Source: Flavobacterium sp. TR2
Lineage (GTDB): Bacteria; Bacteroidota; Bacteroidia; Flavobacteriales; Flavobacteriaceae
NCBI RefSeq assembly: GCF_025252405.1
Contig: NZ_CP104307.1
Coordinates: forward strand, 1,736,001-1,800,000
DNA: 64,000 nt
Direction: 5' to 3'
The translations under genes and the position numbers were made by a program. A model generated the notes under the pieces. It was not told the DNA's origin. It saw only the letters and a program-made list of their open reading frames with translations, and searched no databases. Below are positions 40,401 through 49,576 of this stretch, piece by piece (position 1 is the first letter of the stretch; the number at the start of each line of letters is the position of its first letter).

Positions 40401-43400
40401 AGCTAATTTTGGTGGAATTATGCGTGCATTAAACTCTACCAACTTTGAGCAGGGTAATGTCGAATATATCCAGTTTTGGGTGTTGGATCCTTATGTTGGT
40501 ACAGGACAAGCTCAGCCAACGAATAATGGAAAAATTTATTTCAATTTAGGAGAAGTTTCTGAGGACGTTTTAAAAGACGGAAGAAAACAATATGAGAACG
40601 GTTTAGGTCCAGATCAAATCATGGTAAATCCGCAGCCTATCTGGGGAGATGTGCCAGCATCACAATCTTTGATTTACGCATTTGACACCAATCCAGATAA
40701 TCGTAAAAATCAGGACGTCGGTTTAGACGGTTTGCCAGACGCAAAAGAAGCTTCGATTTATAACAATTATGCAGGAGAAGAAGACCCTGCAGCAGATAAC
40801 TATAAGTACTTCTTAAATACAGAAGGAAATGTTTTGGAACGCTATAAAAAATACAACGGAACAGAAGGAAACTCGGCAGTAAGTGTTGATGATCCAAACC
40901 GTGGTTCTACAACGCTTCCAGATGTTGAAGATATCAATCGTGACAATACCATGAGTACAATCAATGCATATTATGAATACAGTATTGATTTAAAACCGGG
41001 TATGCAGGTTGGCGAAAATTATATTACAGATATTAGAGAGGTTCAAAATGTGGAACTTCCGAATGGGGGTTCAACCAATGCAAGATGGATTCAGTTTAAA
41101 ATTCCTGTTTCGAAACCTCAAAATACAATTGGAAATATTACTGATTTTAGATCAATCCGTTTCATGCGTATGTTTATGACTGGATTTAATGAACAGATGA
41201 CAGTTCGTTTTGGAGCCTTAGATTTAGTTAGAGGAGAGTGGAGAAAGTACGCAGGAACGTTAGATGCAAATGATGTGAATCCTGACGATGACGGCACTCA
41301 ATTTGATGTTGCAGCTGTAAATATCCAAGAAAACGGTACAAAATGTCCGGTTAACTACGTTATTCCTCCAGGAGTACAAAGAGAACAGCTGTACAATAAC
41401 AATACAATCATTAATCAAAATGAGCAGTCTTTGGCAGTTCGAATTGCAGGCACAGGATTAGAATATCAAGATTCTAGAGCGGTTTTCAAGAACGTAAGTG
41501 TTGATATGCGTCAGTACAAAAAATTGAAAATGTTCCTTCACGCAGAATCGCTTCCAAATGAAAATCCGCTTTTAGACGATGAGATGATCGGATTTATTCG
41601 TTTTGGTAACGATTTTACGCAAAACTTTTATCAAGTTGAGATTCCATTGAAAGTAACAAGAACAGGCGGTTCTTGTACAATTAGTCCAGATCAGGTTTGG
41701 CTTGAAGAAAACAATATTGACCTAGTTCTGTCTTTATTGACAGCAATGAAAATTAAGGCTATGCCTTTGGATCCTACTTCGCCTAAGAGAGATATTAATG
41801 GAATATATTATCCAGACGATGATCCTGATTTAATTCCATCAGGAGGTGATGGTGACAGTAAATTGAGGTTGGGTATTAAAGGAAATCCGAATTTTGGTTT
41901 AGTCCGAAATTTGATGGTCGGAGTAAAAAGTGCTGCAAATCATAAAGACATTATGGGTGAAGTTTGGTTTAACGAACTTCGTATGTCTGATTTGGAGAAC
42001 AAAGGCGGTATGGCTGCGTTGCTAAATGTAGATACCAATATGGCCGATTTAATGACATTATCTGCCTCAGGTAAAAAGAGTACGATTGGTTTTGGTTCTT
42101 TAGAACAAGGAGCCAACGAGAGAGATCGTGAAGATATTCAACAGTATAATATTGTAACCAATATAAATTTAGGAAAGTTGATGCCTCAGAAATGGGGAAT
42201 TAATCTTCCGTTCAATTATGCTATTGGAGAAGAAGTTATTACACCAGAATACGATCCGTTTAATCAAGATATCAAGTTAGATCAATTGATTAAAGAAACT
42301 ACAGATCCGGCAGAAAAAGAAAATATTAGAACACGTGCAGTTGATTATACTAAGCGTAAAAGCATCAATTTTATTGGGGTAAGAAAAGATAGAGCACCAG
42401 AAAAGAAACCTCATGTTTATGATGTGGAAAACTTTACTTTTTCTCAATCCTACAATCAGGTGGAAAGACACGATTATGAAGTTGAAAATTATAATGACGA
42501 ACAATCGAATACAGCTGTAAATTATGCTTATACATTCCAGCCCAAAGAGGTGGTTCCGTTTAAGCAGACCAAATTCATGAAAAAAAGCGATTATTGGAAA
42601 ATGCTGAGCGATTTTAACTTTAATTATCTGCCTTCAAATATTACGTTCAATACTAATATTTTGAGACAAAGCAACCGTCAGCAATATAGACAAGTTGAAG
42701 ACGTTCAGGGTATCGGACTTGATCCGCTTTACAGAAGAAACTTTGCATTTAATTATCAGTACGGTTTTGGTTTTAACTTGACAAAATCGTTAAAGCTGAA
42801 CTATACGGCGGCGTCTAATAATATTGTTAGAAACTTCTTAAATGATGATAATACTCCAAAAGAGGATTTTAATATCTGGGATGATTATTTTGATACAGGG
42901 ATACCAAATCAGCATTTGCAGCAATTCGTCTTGAATTACGATATTCCAATCAATAAAATTCCAATATTTAGTTTTGTAAAAGCTACTTATTCGTACACAG
43001 CCGATTATAACTGGCAGAGATCATCAACGGCAATGTCTCAGTATATTGATGAAAATGGAATGCCTTGGGATTTAGGAAATACGGTTCAGAATGCCAATTC
43101 GAATACCTTTTCTACGACATTAAATATGAATACGCTGTATAAATATTTAGGTCTTACACCAGGATCAAAGCCAGCAAAAACAACAAAACCTGCTGCACCT
43201 CCAAAACCAGGAGAGAAAATTGTAAACACGGCTAAACCAGTTACAAGCAGTAACCCGTTTTATGATGGTTTAATTGGAGTTTTGACCAGTATTAAAAACG
43301 TTCAGATTAACTATACAAAAAATAGCGGAACAGTTTTACCGGGTTATATTCCTGGTGTTGGTTTCTTTGGTTCGTCAAAACCTTCTTTAGGGTTTGTATT

Positions 43401-44667
43401 TGGTAGCCAGGATGATGTGCGTTATGAAGCCGCTAAAAACGGATGGCTGACGAGCTATCAGAATTTTAACCAAAACTTTACGCAAGTAAGCAATAAACTG
43501 TTGAAAGTTACTGCAAACGTAGATTTGCTGCCAGATTTAAAAATTGATTTGGCGATGGATCGAGCTTATTCTGAAAATTCATCAGAACAATATAGCGTTG
43601 ATCCTACAACAAAGGAATATCAGCCTTTGTCTCCTTATACTTATGGAATGTTTTCTATTTCAACGGTGTTAATTAAGACCTCTTTTTCAACAAGTACAGA
43701 AACAGAGTCGGCTGCATTTGATGATTTTAGAAGCAATCGTCTGGTTATTGCAAACCGTTTGGCTGCAGACCATTATGGAGGAGGAGAAATTCCTAGATAC
43801 GGAGATGCGAACAATCCAATTCCAGCTGAAACAGATCCTAATTATAAAATTTATGTAGCTAACGAAGGTTATCCGATCGGTTTTTCAAAAAGTAACCAAG
43901 CCGTGTTATTGCCTTCATTTATGGCGGCGTATACAGGGGCAGATGCTTCAAAAAGCTCAACTAGTATTTTTAGAAGTTTCCCTATTCCGAACTGGAATGT
44001 GAAATATAATGGATTAATGCGTTACAAATATTTTAAAGATCATTTTAGACGTTTTTCTTTACAGCATAATTATAGAGCATCGTATACGATTAGCCAGTTT
44101 AGATCAAATTTTGATTATTTCGAAAATCCAACAGGGCAGGACGTAAACACGAACTTCTTCAATAAGACAATTATGTCAAATGTCAATTTAGTTGAGCAGT
44201 TTAGCCCACTGCTTAGAGTTGATTTTGAGCTGAAAAATTCATTCCGCTTATTGACAGAAGTTAAAAAAGACCGTGCTTTGTCTATGAGTTTTGACAATAA
44301 TTTATTGACAGAAGTAAGAGGAGTAGAATATGTTGTAGGAGTAGGATATCGTTTTAAAGATGTAATTATTTCATCTAGATTAGCAGATAATCCAACTGGA
44401 ATTATTAAAAGTGATATCAACATTAAAGCTGATTTTTCATATAGAAATAACGAAACTCTAGTTCGCTATTTAGATTACGATAACAATCAGCTGGCAGCGG
44501 GACAGAATATCTGGACGTTGAAATTGACGGCAGATTATGCTTTCAGTAAAAACTTAACAGCGATATTCTATTATGACCATTCGTTCTCGAAAGCAGTTAT
44601 TTCGACTTCTTTCCCTTTAACGAATATCAGATCAGGTTTCACGCTTCGTTATAATTTTGGAAATTAA
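37456..44667 (+). CDS. sprA: Type IX secretion translocon SprA (Sov homologue)
   Basis: 2403 residues, the size of SprA. Signal peptide (MRKICILLLVLLCGNVLRAQ). The rest is strand-rich sequence with the repeated SprA hallmarks (DFDQRISMSLMGKIGTRLE, YDTQSTFAFQN, GEVAFLKPDAPKASDFEGEA, IYIDDFEGTQ). SprA forms a very large single-chain outer-membrane barrel through which T9SS substrates leave; it is required for gliding in F. johnsoniae. The C-terminus ends in an aromatic/Asn strand (LRYNFGN) as barrels do. The giant adhesin upstream would be one of its clients. Follows ruvA closely. Confidence 0.97.
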   Translation: MRKICILLLVLLCGNVLRAQVTPVTQDTTKTQFSVGKIELEDPPSVLSAYRYDPITDRYIYTNSVDGFSINYPLILTPKEYEDLVLKEARRDYFRKKSDAIDGKKAGAEAAKKDLLPRYYINSSLFESIFGSNTIDVKPTGSVEMDLGLRYTKQDNPSFSPRNRSSLTFDFDQRISMSLMGKIGTRLEVNANYDTQSTFAFQNLFKLAYTPSEDDIVQKVEVGNVSMPLNSTLIRGAQSLFGVKAQLQFGKTTITGVFSEQKSQTKSIVAEGGGTVQNFDLFALDYDNDRHFFLSQYFRNKYDASLKNYPLIDSRVQVTRIEVWVTNKQNRITTGNNNLRNIIALQDLGEGQVSGVPDNEVVVITDPTGFFNNPIDSPTDNTNNKYDPAAIGKPGSYLNPNIREIVTAKSGFNNTNVNEGTDYSVLENARKLTTQEYTFNPQLGYISLQQRLANDEILAVAFEYTVGGKVYQVGEFGSDGVDGTVVTGNNNGNQAIVTQSLVLKMLKSSLTNVQNPVWNLMMKNVYQIPQAYQIKQEDFRLNILYTDPSPINYITPVQGSSFPPNPGPDDKVDQTPLLNVFNLDRLNYNNDPQTGGDGFFDYVPGVTVDVQNARIIFTTKEPFGELLFRKLNTNSGESYNDPTTYNPNQKKYVFRNMYKNTQAGALQDSDKNKFLLRGKYKSSGNNGIPIGAFNVPQGSVVVTAAGRVLVEGIDYSVDYQLGRVQILDPSLQASNTPIEVSLENNSIFGQQTRRFMGFNVEHKISEKFVVGGTFLKMTERPFTQKSSYGQESVNNTIFGFNGNYSTEVPFLTRLANKLPNIDTDVPSNLSIRGEVAFLKPDAPKASDFEGEATIYIDDFEGTQTTIDMRSAYAWSLASTPFINSATDNTFNASSNTLEYGYKRAKLSWYTIDPIFFTSKPSGISNDDLSLNSTRRIYSKELYPNTDIAQGQIQVINTLDLTYYPSDRGPYNNNPNFASSDPKANFGGIMRALNSTNFEQGNVEYIQFWVLDPYVGTGQAQPTNNGKIYFNLGEVSEDVLKDGRKQYENGLGPDQIMVNPQPIWGDVPASQSLIYAFDTNPDNRKNQDVGLDGLPDAKEASIYNNYAGEEDPAADNYKYFLNTEGNVLERYKKYNGTEGNSAVSVDDPNRGSTTLPDVEDINRDNTMSTINAYYEYSIDLKPGMQVGENYITDIREVQNVELPNGGSTNARWIQFKIPVSKPQNTIGNITDFRSIRFMRMFMTGFNEQMTVRFGALDLVRGEWRKYAGTLDANDVNPDDDGTQFDVAAVNIQENGTKCPVNYVIPPGVQREQLYNNNTIINQNEQSLAVRIAGTGLEYQDSRAVFKNVSVDMRQYKKLKMFLHAESLPNENPLLDDEMIGFIRFGNDFTQNFYQVEIPLKVTRTGGSCTISPDQVWLEENNIDLVLSLLTAMKIKAMPLDPTSPKRDINGIYYPDDDPDLIPSGGDGDSKLRLGIKGNPNFGLVRNLMVGVKSAANHKDIMGEVWFNELRMSDLENKGGMAALLNVDTNMADLMTLSASGKKSTIGFGSLEQGANERDREDIQQYNIVTNINLGKLMPQKWGINLPFNYAIGEEVITPEYDPFNQDIKLDQLIKETTDPAEKENIRTRAVDYTKRKSINFIGVRKDRAPEKKPHVYDVENFTFSQSYNQVERHDYEVENYNDEQSNTAVNYAYTFQPKEVVPFKQTKFMKKSDYWKMLSDFNFNYLPSNITFNTNILRQSNRQQYRQVEDVQGIGLDPLYRRNFAFNYQYGFGFNLTKSLKLNYTAASNNIVRNFLNDDNTPKEDFNIWDDYFDTGIPNQHLQQFVLNYDIPINKIPIFSFVKATYSYTADYNWQRSSTAMSQYIDENGMPWDLGNTVQNANSNTFSTTLNMNTLYKYLGLTPGSKPAKTTKPAAPPKPGEKIVNTAKPVTSSNPFYDGLIGVLTSIKNVQINYTKNSGTVLPGYIPGVGFFGSSKPSLGFVFGSQDDVRYEAAKNGWLTSYQNFNQNFTQVSNKLLKVTANVDLLPDLKIDLAMDRAYSENSSEQYSVDPTTKEYQPLSPYTYGMFSISTVLIKTSFSTSTETESAAFDDFRSNRLVIANRLAADHYGGGEIPRYGDANNPIPAETDPNYKIYVANEGYPIGFSKSNQAVLLPSFMAAYTGADASKSSTSIFRSFPIPNWNVKYNGLMRYKYFKDHFRRFSLQHNYRASYTISQFRSNFDYFENPTGQDVNTNFFNKTIMSNVNLVEQFSPLLRVDFELKNSFRLLTEVKKDRALSMSFDNNLLTEVRGVEYVVGVGYRFKDVIISSRLADNPTGIIKSDINIKADFSYRNNETLVRYLDYDNNQLAAGQNIWTLKLTADYAFSKNLTAIFYYDHSFSKAVISTSFPLTNIRSGFTLRYNFGN

Positions 44668-44704
44668 ATTTTAGTTTCTAAACTAGATTTTATTAGAAGA
44701 TTAT

Positions 44705-44712
44705 TACATTTG
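44705..44712 (+). promoter_or_regulatory. -7 element for gcvH
   Basis: TACATTTG (TAnnTTTG), about 42 bases before the gcvH ATG; no -33 TTG at the usual distance. Confidence 0.4.
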
Positions 44713-44753
44713 TGGCTTAAATTTTAAACAATCAATTTTCAAACACAACTATT

Positions 44754-45134
44754 ATGAGCATACCAGCAAATTTAAAGTACACAAAAGATCACGAATGGGT
44801 TAGCATCGAAGGAGATGTTGCAACAGTAGGAATTACTCATTTTGCACAAAAAGAGTTAGGAGATATCGTGTATGTTGAAGTAGAAACTTTAGATCAGACA
44901 CTTTCAAAAGATGAGGTTTTTGGAACTGTTGAGGCTGTAAAAACAGTTTCAGATTTATTTTTACCATTAACAGGTGAGATCATCGCTTTTAATGATGACT
45001 TAGAAAGTGCTCCTGAAACAGTAAATTCTGATCCTTATGGAGCAGGATGGATGATTAAAATAAAAATCGCTGATGCATCAGAAATCGATTCATTACTATC
45101 TGATGAAGCTTATAAACAATTAATCGGTGCCTAA
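44754..45134 (+). CDS. gcvH: Glycine cleavage system H protein
   Basis: 126-residue lipoyl carrier protein that shuttles the aminomethyl group between the P, T and L proteins of glycine decarboxylase. Standard length. The lipoylation site is Lys63 in the motif [12 protein letters not shown]-terminus ([13 protein letters not shown]) is canonical. The other glycine cleavage genes are not in the window. Its stop overlaps the GTG start of the next gene by 8 bases. Confidence 0.97.
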   Translation: MSIPANLKYTKDHEWVSIEGDVATVGITHFAQKELGDIVYVEVETLDQTLSKDEVFGTVEAVKTVSDLFLPLTGEIIAFNDDLESAPETVNSDPYGAGWMIKIKIADASEIDSLLSDEAYKQLIGA

Positions 45135-45510
45135 ACAACTCTTATTAATTTGGGCAATTATCTGCTCTGGAATCATTTTTTATTTTTGTCTGACAGATTC
45201 TAGTAATATTCCAGTAGTCAATTTCCCAAGTATTGATAAAATTATACATTTCTGTTTTCACTTTGGATTCACTATTTCTTGGATTTTATTTTTCAAGAAA
45301 GAATTAAAAGGAAAAGAGGCTGATGATTATAAAGCATATTTGATTTCTTTTATATTTTCTGTTTTTTTTGGAATAACAATCGAAATTCTACAGAGTGCCC
45401 TTACGGTAACAAGAGCTTCAGATGTTGCAGATGTTCTAGCCAATGCGCTTGGAGCGGTAGTAGCAGTTTTTTCTGCAATAGGATTTAAAAGGCAAATCGA
45501 TAAAATATAA
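45127..45510 (+). CDS. VanZ-like family membrane protein
   Basis: 127 residues, GTG start, overlapping gcvH by 8 bases, which implies translational coupling. Four hydrophobic segments with the VanZ-like hallmarks [12 protein letters not shown] and the later [28 protein letters not shown]. Role unknown; VanZ-like proteins outside glycopeptide clusters have no agreed function. The gcvH-vanZ pair next to sprA is a conserved arrangement in flavobacteria as far as I recall. A terminator follows. Confidence 0.85.
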   Translation: MPKQLLLIWAIICSGIIFYFCLTDSSNIPVVNFPSIDKIIHFCFHFGFTISWILFFKKELKGKEADDYKAYLISFIFSVFFGITIEILQSALTVTRASDVADVLANALGAVVAVFSAIGFKRQIDKI

Positions 45511-45517
45511 TTTTAGA

Positions 45518-45539
45518 AACCCACTTCGGTGGGTTTTTT
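45518..45539 (+). terminator. UUCG-loop terminator after gcvH-vanZ
   Basis: 7-bp perfect stem AACCCAC / GTGGGTT capped by a TTCG tetraloop, then a T run. Confidence 0.9.
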
Positions 45540-45590
45540 ATTACAAGAAAATCAAGCGTTTAAAAAGCTATGTTTTTTCAATTTAAAATG

Positions 45591-45598
45591 TACTTTTG
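45591..45598 (+). promoter_or_regulatory. -7 element for deoC-remB
   Basis: TACTTTTG (TAnnTTTG), 27 bases before the deoC ATG at 45626. It covers a TTG at 45596 that could otherwise be taken as the deoC start. Confidence 0.45.
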
Positions 45599-45625
45599 TG
45601 CTGGTTTTCTGCAACTTCTATCAAA

Positions 45626-46369
45626 ATGAATGTAAAGCAATATTTGGACTCTACGTATTTAAAAACTGCATCGCAAGCTGGTCTTTCGGAAGCAGAAAAC
45701 ACTGTTGTGGTCAAAAATGCAATTGCCGAAGCAATTCATGAAGGTTTCAAGCTGATAATGATTCGCCCAGAATATGTCGCTCTAGCAAAAAAAATGATTC
45801 TAGAAGCCAATTCTGTTTTATTGGTTGGAACGGTCATCGATTTTCCAGAAGGAAAGTCAAGTCTGGAAGACAAGATAAAAGAAGCAAATGAAGCCATTGC
45901 AAATGGAGCTGATGATTTGGATTTTGTCTGTAACTACGAAGCATTTAAAAATGGTGATTTCGATTTGGTGAAAAAGGAAGTCTTAATTGGAACACAAATC
46001 GGATTGGCAAATGATAAAACCGTAAAATGGATTATTGAAGTTGCAGCCCTAACAGATAAAGAAATTATTCAGCTCTCTGCCTTAATAAAACATATTGTGG
46101 TGTCTAATTTTAAAGAAGATGATTTTGAATCTGTTTTTGTAAAATCTTCTACAGGTTTCTACAAAACAGATAATAATCTTCCAAATGGAGCAACAGTTCC
46201 GGCAATAATTATGATGCTCGAAAATGCTTCGCCACTTTCAGTAAAAGCGGCTGGCGGTGTCCGTTCATTTGAAGAAGCGGCAGAAATGATTCGTTTAGGA
46301 GTAAAACGCATCGGCACTTCGGCTGCAAAAGCAATTGCCAACGGAGAAATTTCCCCAAATCAATATTAA
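45626..46369 (+). CDS. deoC: Deoxyribose-phosphate aldolase
   Basis: Cleaves 2-deoxyribose 5-phosphate to glyceraldehyde 3-phosphate and acetaldehyde in deoxynucleoside breakdown. 247 residues from ATG 45626, a class I TIM-barrel aldolase. Schiff-base Lys173 sits in VKSSTGF; DFDLV... and AAGGVRSFEEA are typical later motifs (the latter holds the second active-site lysine). An upstream TTG (45596) is rejected because it lies in the promoter. remB begins 19 bases after the stop and is probably co-transcribed. Confidence 0.95.
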   Translation: MNVKQYLDSTYLKTASQAGLSEAENTVVVKNAIAEAIHEGFKLIMIRPEYVALAKKMILEANSVLLVGTVIDFPEGKSSLEDKIKEANEAIANGADDLDFVCNYEAFKNGDFDLVKKEVLIGTQIGLANDKTVKWIIEVAALTDKEIIQLSALIKHIVVSNFKEDDFESVFVKSSTGFYKTDNNLPNGATVPAIIMMLENASPLSVKAAGGVRSFEEAAEMIRLGVKRIGTSAAKAIANGEISPNQY

Positions 46370-46388
46370 ATAAATCCCCCAATTTTAA

Positions 46389-48512
46389 GTGAATAAGTTT
46401 TTTTTATCCCTTGTTTTAAGTTTTTCGTTCTTTATTGTTTCTTCTCAGCAAAATGGTAGTTCTTCAGTTCAGCCAGGCTTCTCGGCAGAAAAATTTCCAG
46501 TTTTTCCTAACTGCGAAAATTTAGAAGGAAAAAAATTAGAAAATTGTTTTTATAAGGAAGTTCAGGATTTTGTGTTTAATAACTTTCAAGTTCCTCAAAA
46601 ATTAAAAAACAATAATTATAAAGGAGCGGTGAAATTGCTTTTTGAAGTAAATGCAGAAGGCGAATTTAAGGTGATTTATGTTTCTGCAGAAAACGAAGAA
46701 TTGTCGGAAGAAGCAAAAAGAGTATTCGGGACATTTCCAAAAATAAAACCATCAACATATAGCGGAAAACCAACGTATTCTAAATATACAATTTCTATTG
46801 ATATTCCTTTAAAAAGTTCTGCACAACTTGAAGCAGAAGCTCTGGCCGCAGCAGAAATTTTAAAGCCAATTGAAAAACCTATGACAGAACTGGATAGCAT
46901 TGTGTATAAAAAATACAATAATCCAGAATTTGAAAGCCATTTAAATATTCCATTTTCACACAGTTATTATGCGCAATTTGATGCTGAAATGAATCAAGTT
47001 GGGAGCAATAACCATACGGCATCTAAGCCTTTTACCTACGCTGAGGTTTCAAAATATTATAATTTGAGAGCGGTAAATGAGTCGCTTCAGAAAAAAACAT
47101 CGACTTGGTTGGGAAGAAAATGGTGGAATGAAAACCTAGTGCAGATTCAAGGAGAAGATTATTGGTTTGCCTTAAATCCAATTGTCGATTTGCAAATGGG
47201 TAAGGCTTCAGATCTTGATGCGTCTTACACCTATGTGAATACTAGAGCGCTAAATTTCAGAGGAGGTTTAGGAAAACAAATCAACTTTACGACTACATTT
47301 TTTGAAAGCCAAGGAAGATTTGCAGGATACTTTAACGATTATGCAGAATCTATTAAGCCATCTGGAGGAAATCCAGCTATCATTCCTGGAGTTGGAATTG
47401 CAAAACGATTCAAAACAGATGCTTACGATTTTCCTTTAGCGGAAGCGAATATTACTTTCGCGCCAGGAAAAATATTTGATTTTCAATTAGGTTATGGCAG
47501 AAATTTTATTGGAGACGGTTATCGTTCTTTGTTGGAAAGCGATGGAGCAAGTCCGTATCCATATTTTAAACTAAACACTAAATTCTGGAAAATTAAATAT
47601 ACCAATACGTATATGTGGATGAAAGATGTTCGTCCAGAAGTAACAGCTGAAAAGACATACGCGACAAAATTCATGGCCAATCACTATTTGAGCTGGAATG
47701 TTTCGAATAGAGTAAACTTAGGTTTTTTTGAATCTGTAGTTTGGACTAATACTAACAACAGAGGTTTTGATGCTAATTTTGTTAATCCTATTATTTTTTA
47801 CCGTGCGGTAGAATTTGGTTCTTCATCTAGAAGTGGAAACGCTCTTTTAGGAATTACTGGTAAATATAAATGGAATAACAGTATAAACCTTTATTCGCAA
47901 TTTTTGATTGATGAATTTTCTGTTTCTGATGTTGGAGCTGGAAATCAAAGCTGGAAAAATAAATTTGGCTTTCAGTTTGGAGCAAAATATTTCAATGCCT
48001 TCAACGTAAAAGATTTATTATTGCAAGTGGAACTAAATCGTGTGCGTCCCTATGTGTACTCACATAGTGCCGTTATTACAAACTACGGACACAACAATCA
48101 GAGTGTTGGGCACCAATGGGGAGGAAATTTCAAAGAACTTATTGCAATTGCACGATACCACAAAGGGCGTTGGCTTGCCGATGCTAAGCTGACAGTTGGA
48201 ACTAGAGGTTTGGATTTTGATACCGCTGCAGACTCTTATAATTACGGAGGAAATATTTATAAAAGCTATGATGAAAAACGCCCTTACAATACGGGAGTAA
48301 AAATAGGTCAGGGAAATAAAACGAATGTTTTTATTGCTGATGTTCAAGGAGGATATTTGATTAATCCGATGACGAACTTGAAATTGTTTGGAAGTTTAAT
48401 TTACAGAAACTTTGATCCGACTCAAGAAACAGCAACAACTTTTAAACAAAGCACGACTTGGTTTAGCATTGGTTTGCGTTCAGATATTTTTAATTGGTAT
48501 TTTGATTACTAG
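46389..48512 (+). CDS. remB: Gliding motility protein RemB: TonB-C-like domain plus outer-membrane barrel
   Basis: 707 residues, GTG start. Signal peptide 1-20; residues 37-141 look like a Bacteroidota TonB C-terminal domain (PVFPNCEN with Cys42 and Cys53, YKGAVKLLFEVNAEGEF, LSEEAKRVFGTFPKIKPS, GKP); the rest (about 180-707) is strand-rich outer-membrane barrel sequence ending in FNWYFDY. The RemB call rests on length, the barrel, and the gene order sprA-gcvH-vanZ-deoC-remB known from F. johnsoniae, where RemB contributes to gliding. The TonB-like part is my reading of the sequence. Confidence 0.85.
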   Translation: MNKFFLSLVLSFSFFIVSSQQNGSSSVQPGFSAEKFPVFPNCENLEGKKLENCFYKEVQDFVFNNFQVPQKLKNNNYKGAVKLLFEVNAEGEFKVIYVSAENEELSEEAKRVFGTFPKIKPSTYSGKPTYSKYTISIDIPLKSSAQLEAEALAAAEILKPIEKPMTELDSIVYKKYNNPEFESHLNIPFSHSYYAQFDAEMNQVGSNNHTASKPFTYAEVSKYYNLRAVNESLQKKTSTWLGRKWWNENLVQIQGEDYWFALNPIVDLQMGKASDLDASYTYVNTRALNFRGGLGKQINFTTTFFESQGRFAGYFNDYAESIKPSGGNPAIIPGVGIAKRFKTDAYDFPLAEANITFAPGKIFDFQLGYGRNFIGDGYRSLLESDGASPYPYFKLNTKFWKIKYTNTYMWMKDVRPEVTAEKTYATKFMANHYLSWNVSNRVNLGFFESVVWTNTNNRGFDANFVNPIIFYRAVEFGSSSRSGNALLGITGKYKWNNSINLYSQFLIDEFSVSDVGAGNQSWKNKFGFQFGAKYFNAFNVKDLLLQVELNRVRPYVYSHSAVITNYGHNNQSVGHQWGGNFKELIAIARYHKGRWLADAKLTVGTRGLDFDTAADSYNYGGNIYKSYDEKRPYNTGVKIGQGNKTNVFIADVQGGYLINPMTNLKLFGSLIYRNFDPTQETATTFKQSTTWFSIGLRSDIFNWYFDY

Positions 48513-48628
48513 TCTTTTTAATAAGATTTTTCGAAATAATAGTGTTAAAGAATGCTGAGATCTTAATTTGTAAAGGTTTTATTGAAAAAAATCTATTTTT
48601 ATAGGTTAATATTCTACAATCTAATTTG

Positions 48629-48636
48629 TACATTTG
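48629..48636 (+). promoter_or_regulatory. -7 element for the cyoE operon
   Basis: TACATTTG (TAnnTTTG). Placed 36 bases before the TTG at 48672, it supports that start and excludes the longer reading from 48582. A -33 TTG is not evident. Confidence 0.45.
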
Positions 48637-48671
48637 CACCACTCAAAAAAAATACACAAAATACAACGGTA

Positions 48672-49574
48672 TTGAACGCTGCAAAAAATACATTATCAAT
48701 CAAATCAATATTTCTAGATTTTAAAGAGATTACTAAAGCTGGTCTGGCTATTAGTGTGTTGTTTTCTTCTATCGCTGGATATTTATTAGGAGTAGATTCT
48801 GATCATCCTTTTAAATGGAGTGTTTTGGCTGTTTTGGCAATTGGGGGCTACTGTATGGTTGGGGCATCAAATGCTTTTAACCAAGTAATTGAAAAAGATA
48901 TCGATTCTTTAATGGATCGTACCAAAAATCGTCCGGTTCCTTCTGGGCGTATGTCTCCAAAAGTAGCTTTGCTGGTAGCGAGTCTGCTTACAATTGTTGG
49001 AATATCGCTTCTTTATACGATAAACGCAAAGTCGGCAATGTTTGCGGCGATTTCTATATTTTTGTATACAAGTGTTTATACGCCATTAAAAACAGTTACT
49101 TCTTTATCTGTTTTTGTTGGAGCTTTTCCTGGTGCGATTCCGTTTATGTTAGGCTGGGTAGCGGCAACAGGCGAATTTGGTATTGAAGCGGGGACTTTAT
49201 TTTTAATTCAATTTTTTTGGCAGTTTCCACATTTTTGGGCAATCGGATGGTTTTTGTATGAAGACTATGAGAAAGCCGGAATCTTCATGCTTCCGACAGG
49301 CAAAAAAGATAAAGGAACTGCATTGCAGATTATATTGTATACAATTTGGCTTATAATAGCATCGTTATTGCCTGTGTTAGGCTTTACAGGACAATTATTT
49401 ATTTCTCCAATTGCGGCAGTTTTAGTGTTTTTATTGGGGGTTTGGATGCTTTTTTATGCCGTTCGTTTGTATAAGCTAAGAACTGCGAAGGCGGCGAGAA
49501 CATTAATGCTGGTAAGTGTTTCCTATATCTCGCTTTTGCAAATTGTATTTATAGTAGATAAATTTTTAAGATAG
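48672..49574 (+). CDS. cyoE: Protoheme IX farnesyltransferase (heme O synthase)
   Basis: Polytopic UbiA-family prenyltransferase that adds farnesyl to heme b, giving heme O, the precursor of heme A for the aa3 oxidase. About 301 residues from a TTG start; reading from 48582 would add a poor N-terminus and begin before the promoter. The prenyl-diphosphate/Mg motif NQVIEKDIDSLMDRTKNRPVPSG type (begins near residue 65) and the second motif YTPLKT are present; about nine helices. First gene of the second respiratory cluster; the next gene starts two bases after its stop. Confidence 0.93.
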   Translation: MNAAKNTLSIKSIFLDFKEITKAGLAISVLFSSIAGYLLGVDSDHPFKWSVLAVLAIGGYCMVGASNAFNQVIEKDIDSLMDRTKNRPVPSGRMSPKVALLVASLLTIVGISLLYTINAKSAMFAAISIFLYTSVYTPLKTVTSLSVFVGAFPGAIPFMLGWVAATGEFGIEAGTLFLIQFFWQFPHFWAIGWFLYEDYEKAGIFMLPTGKKDKGTALQIILYTIWLIIASLLPVLGFTGQLFISPIAAVLVFLLGVWMLFYAVRLYKLRTAKAARTLMLVSVSYISLLQIVFIVDKFLR

Positions 49575-49576
49575 TT

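Noticed and set aside
45529..45741. 70-residue ORF over the deoC start
   Set aside because: Out-of-frame shadow of deoC with no conserved features; begins at a terminator.
48582..48671. N-terminal extension of CyoE
   Set aside because: It would start upstream of the -7 element at 48629 and adds a sequence not expected in heme O synthases.
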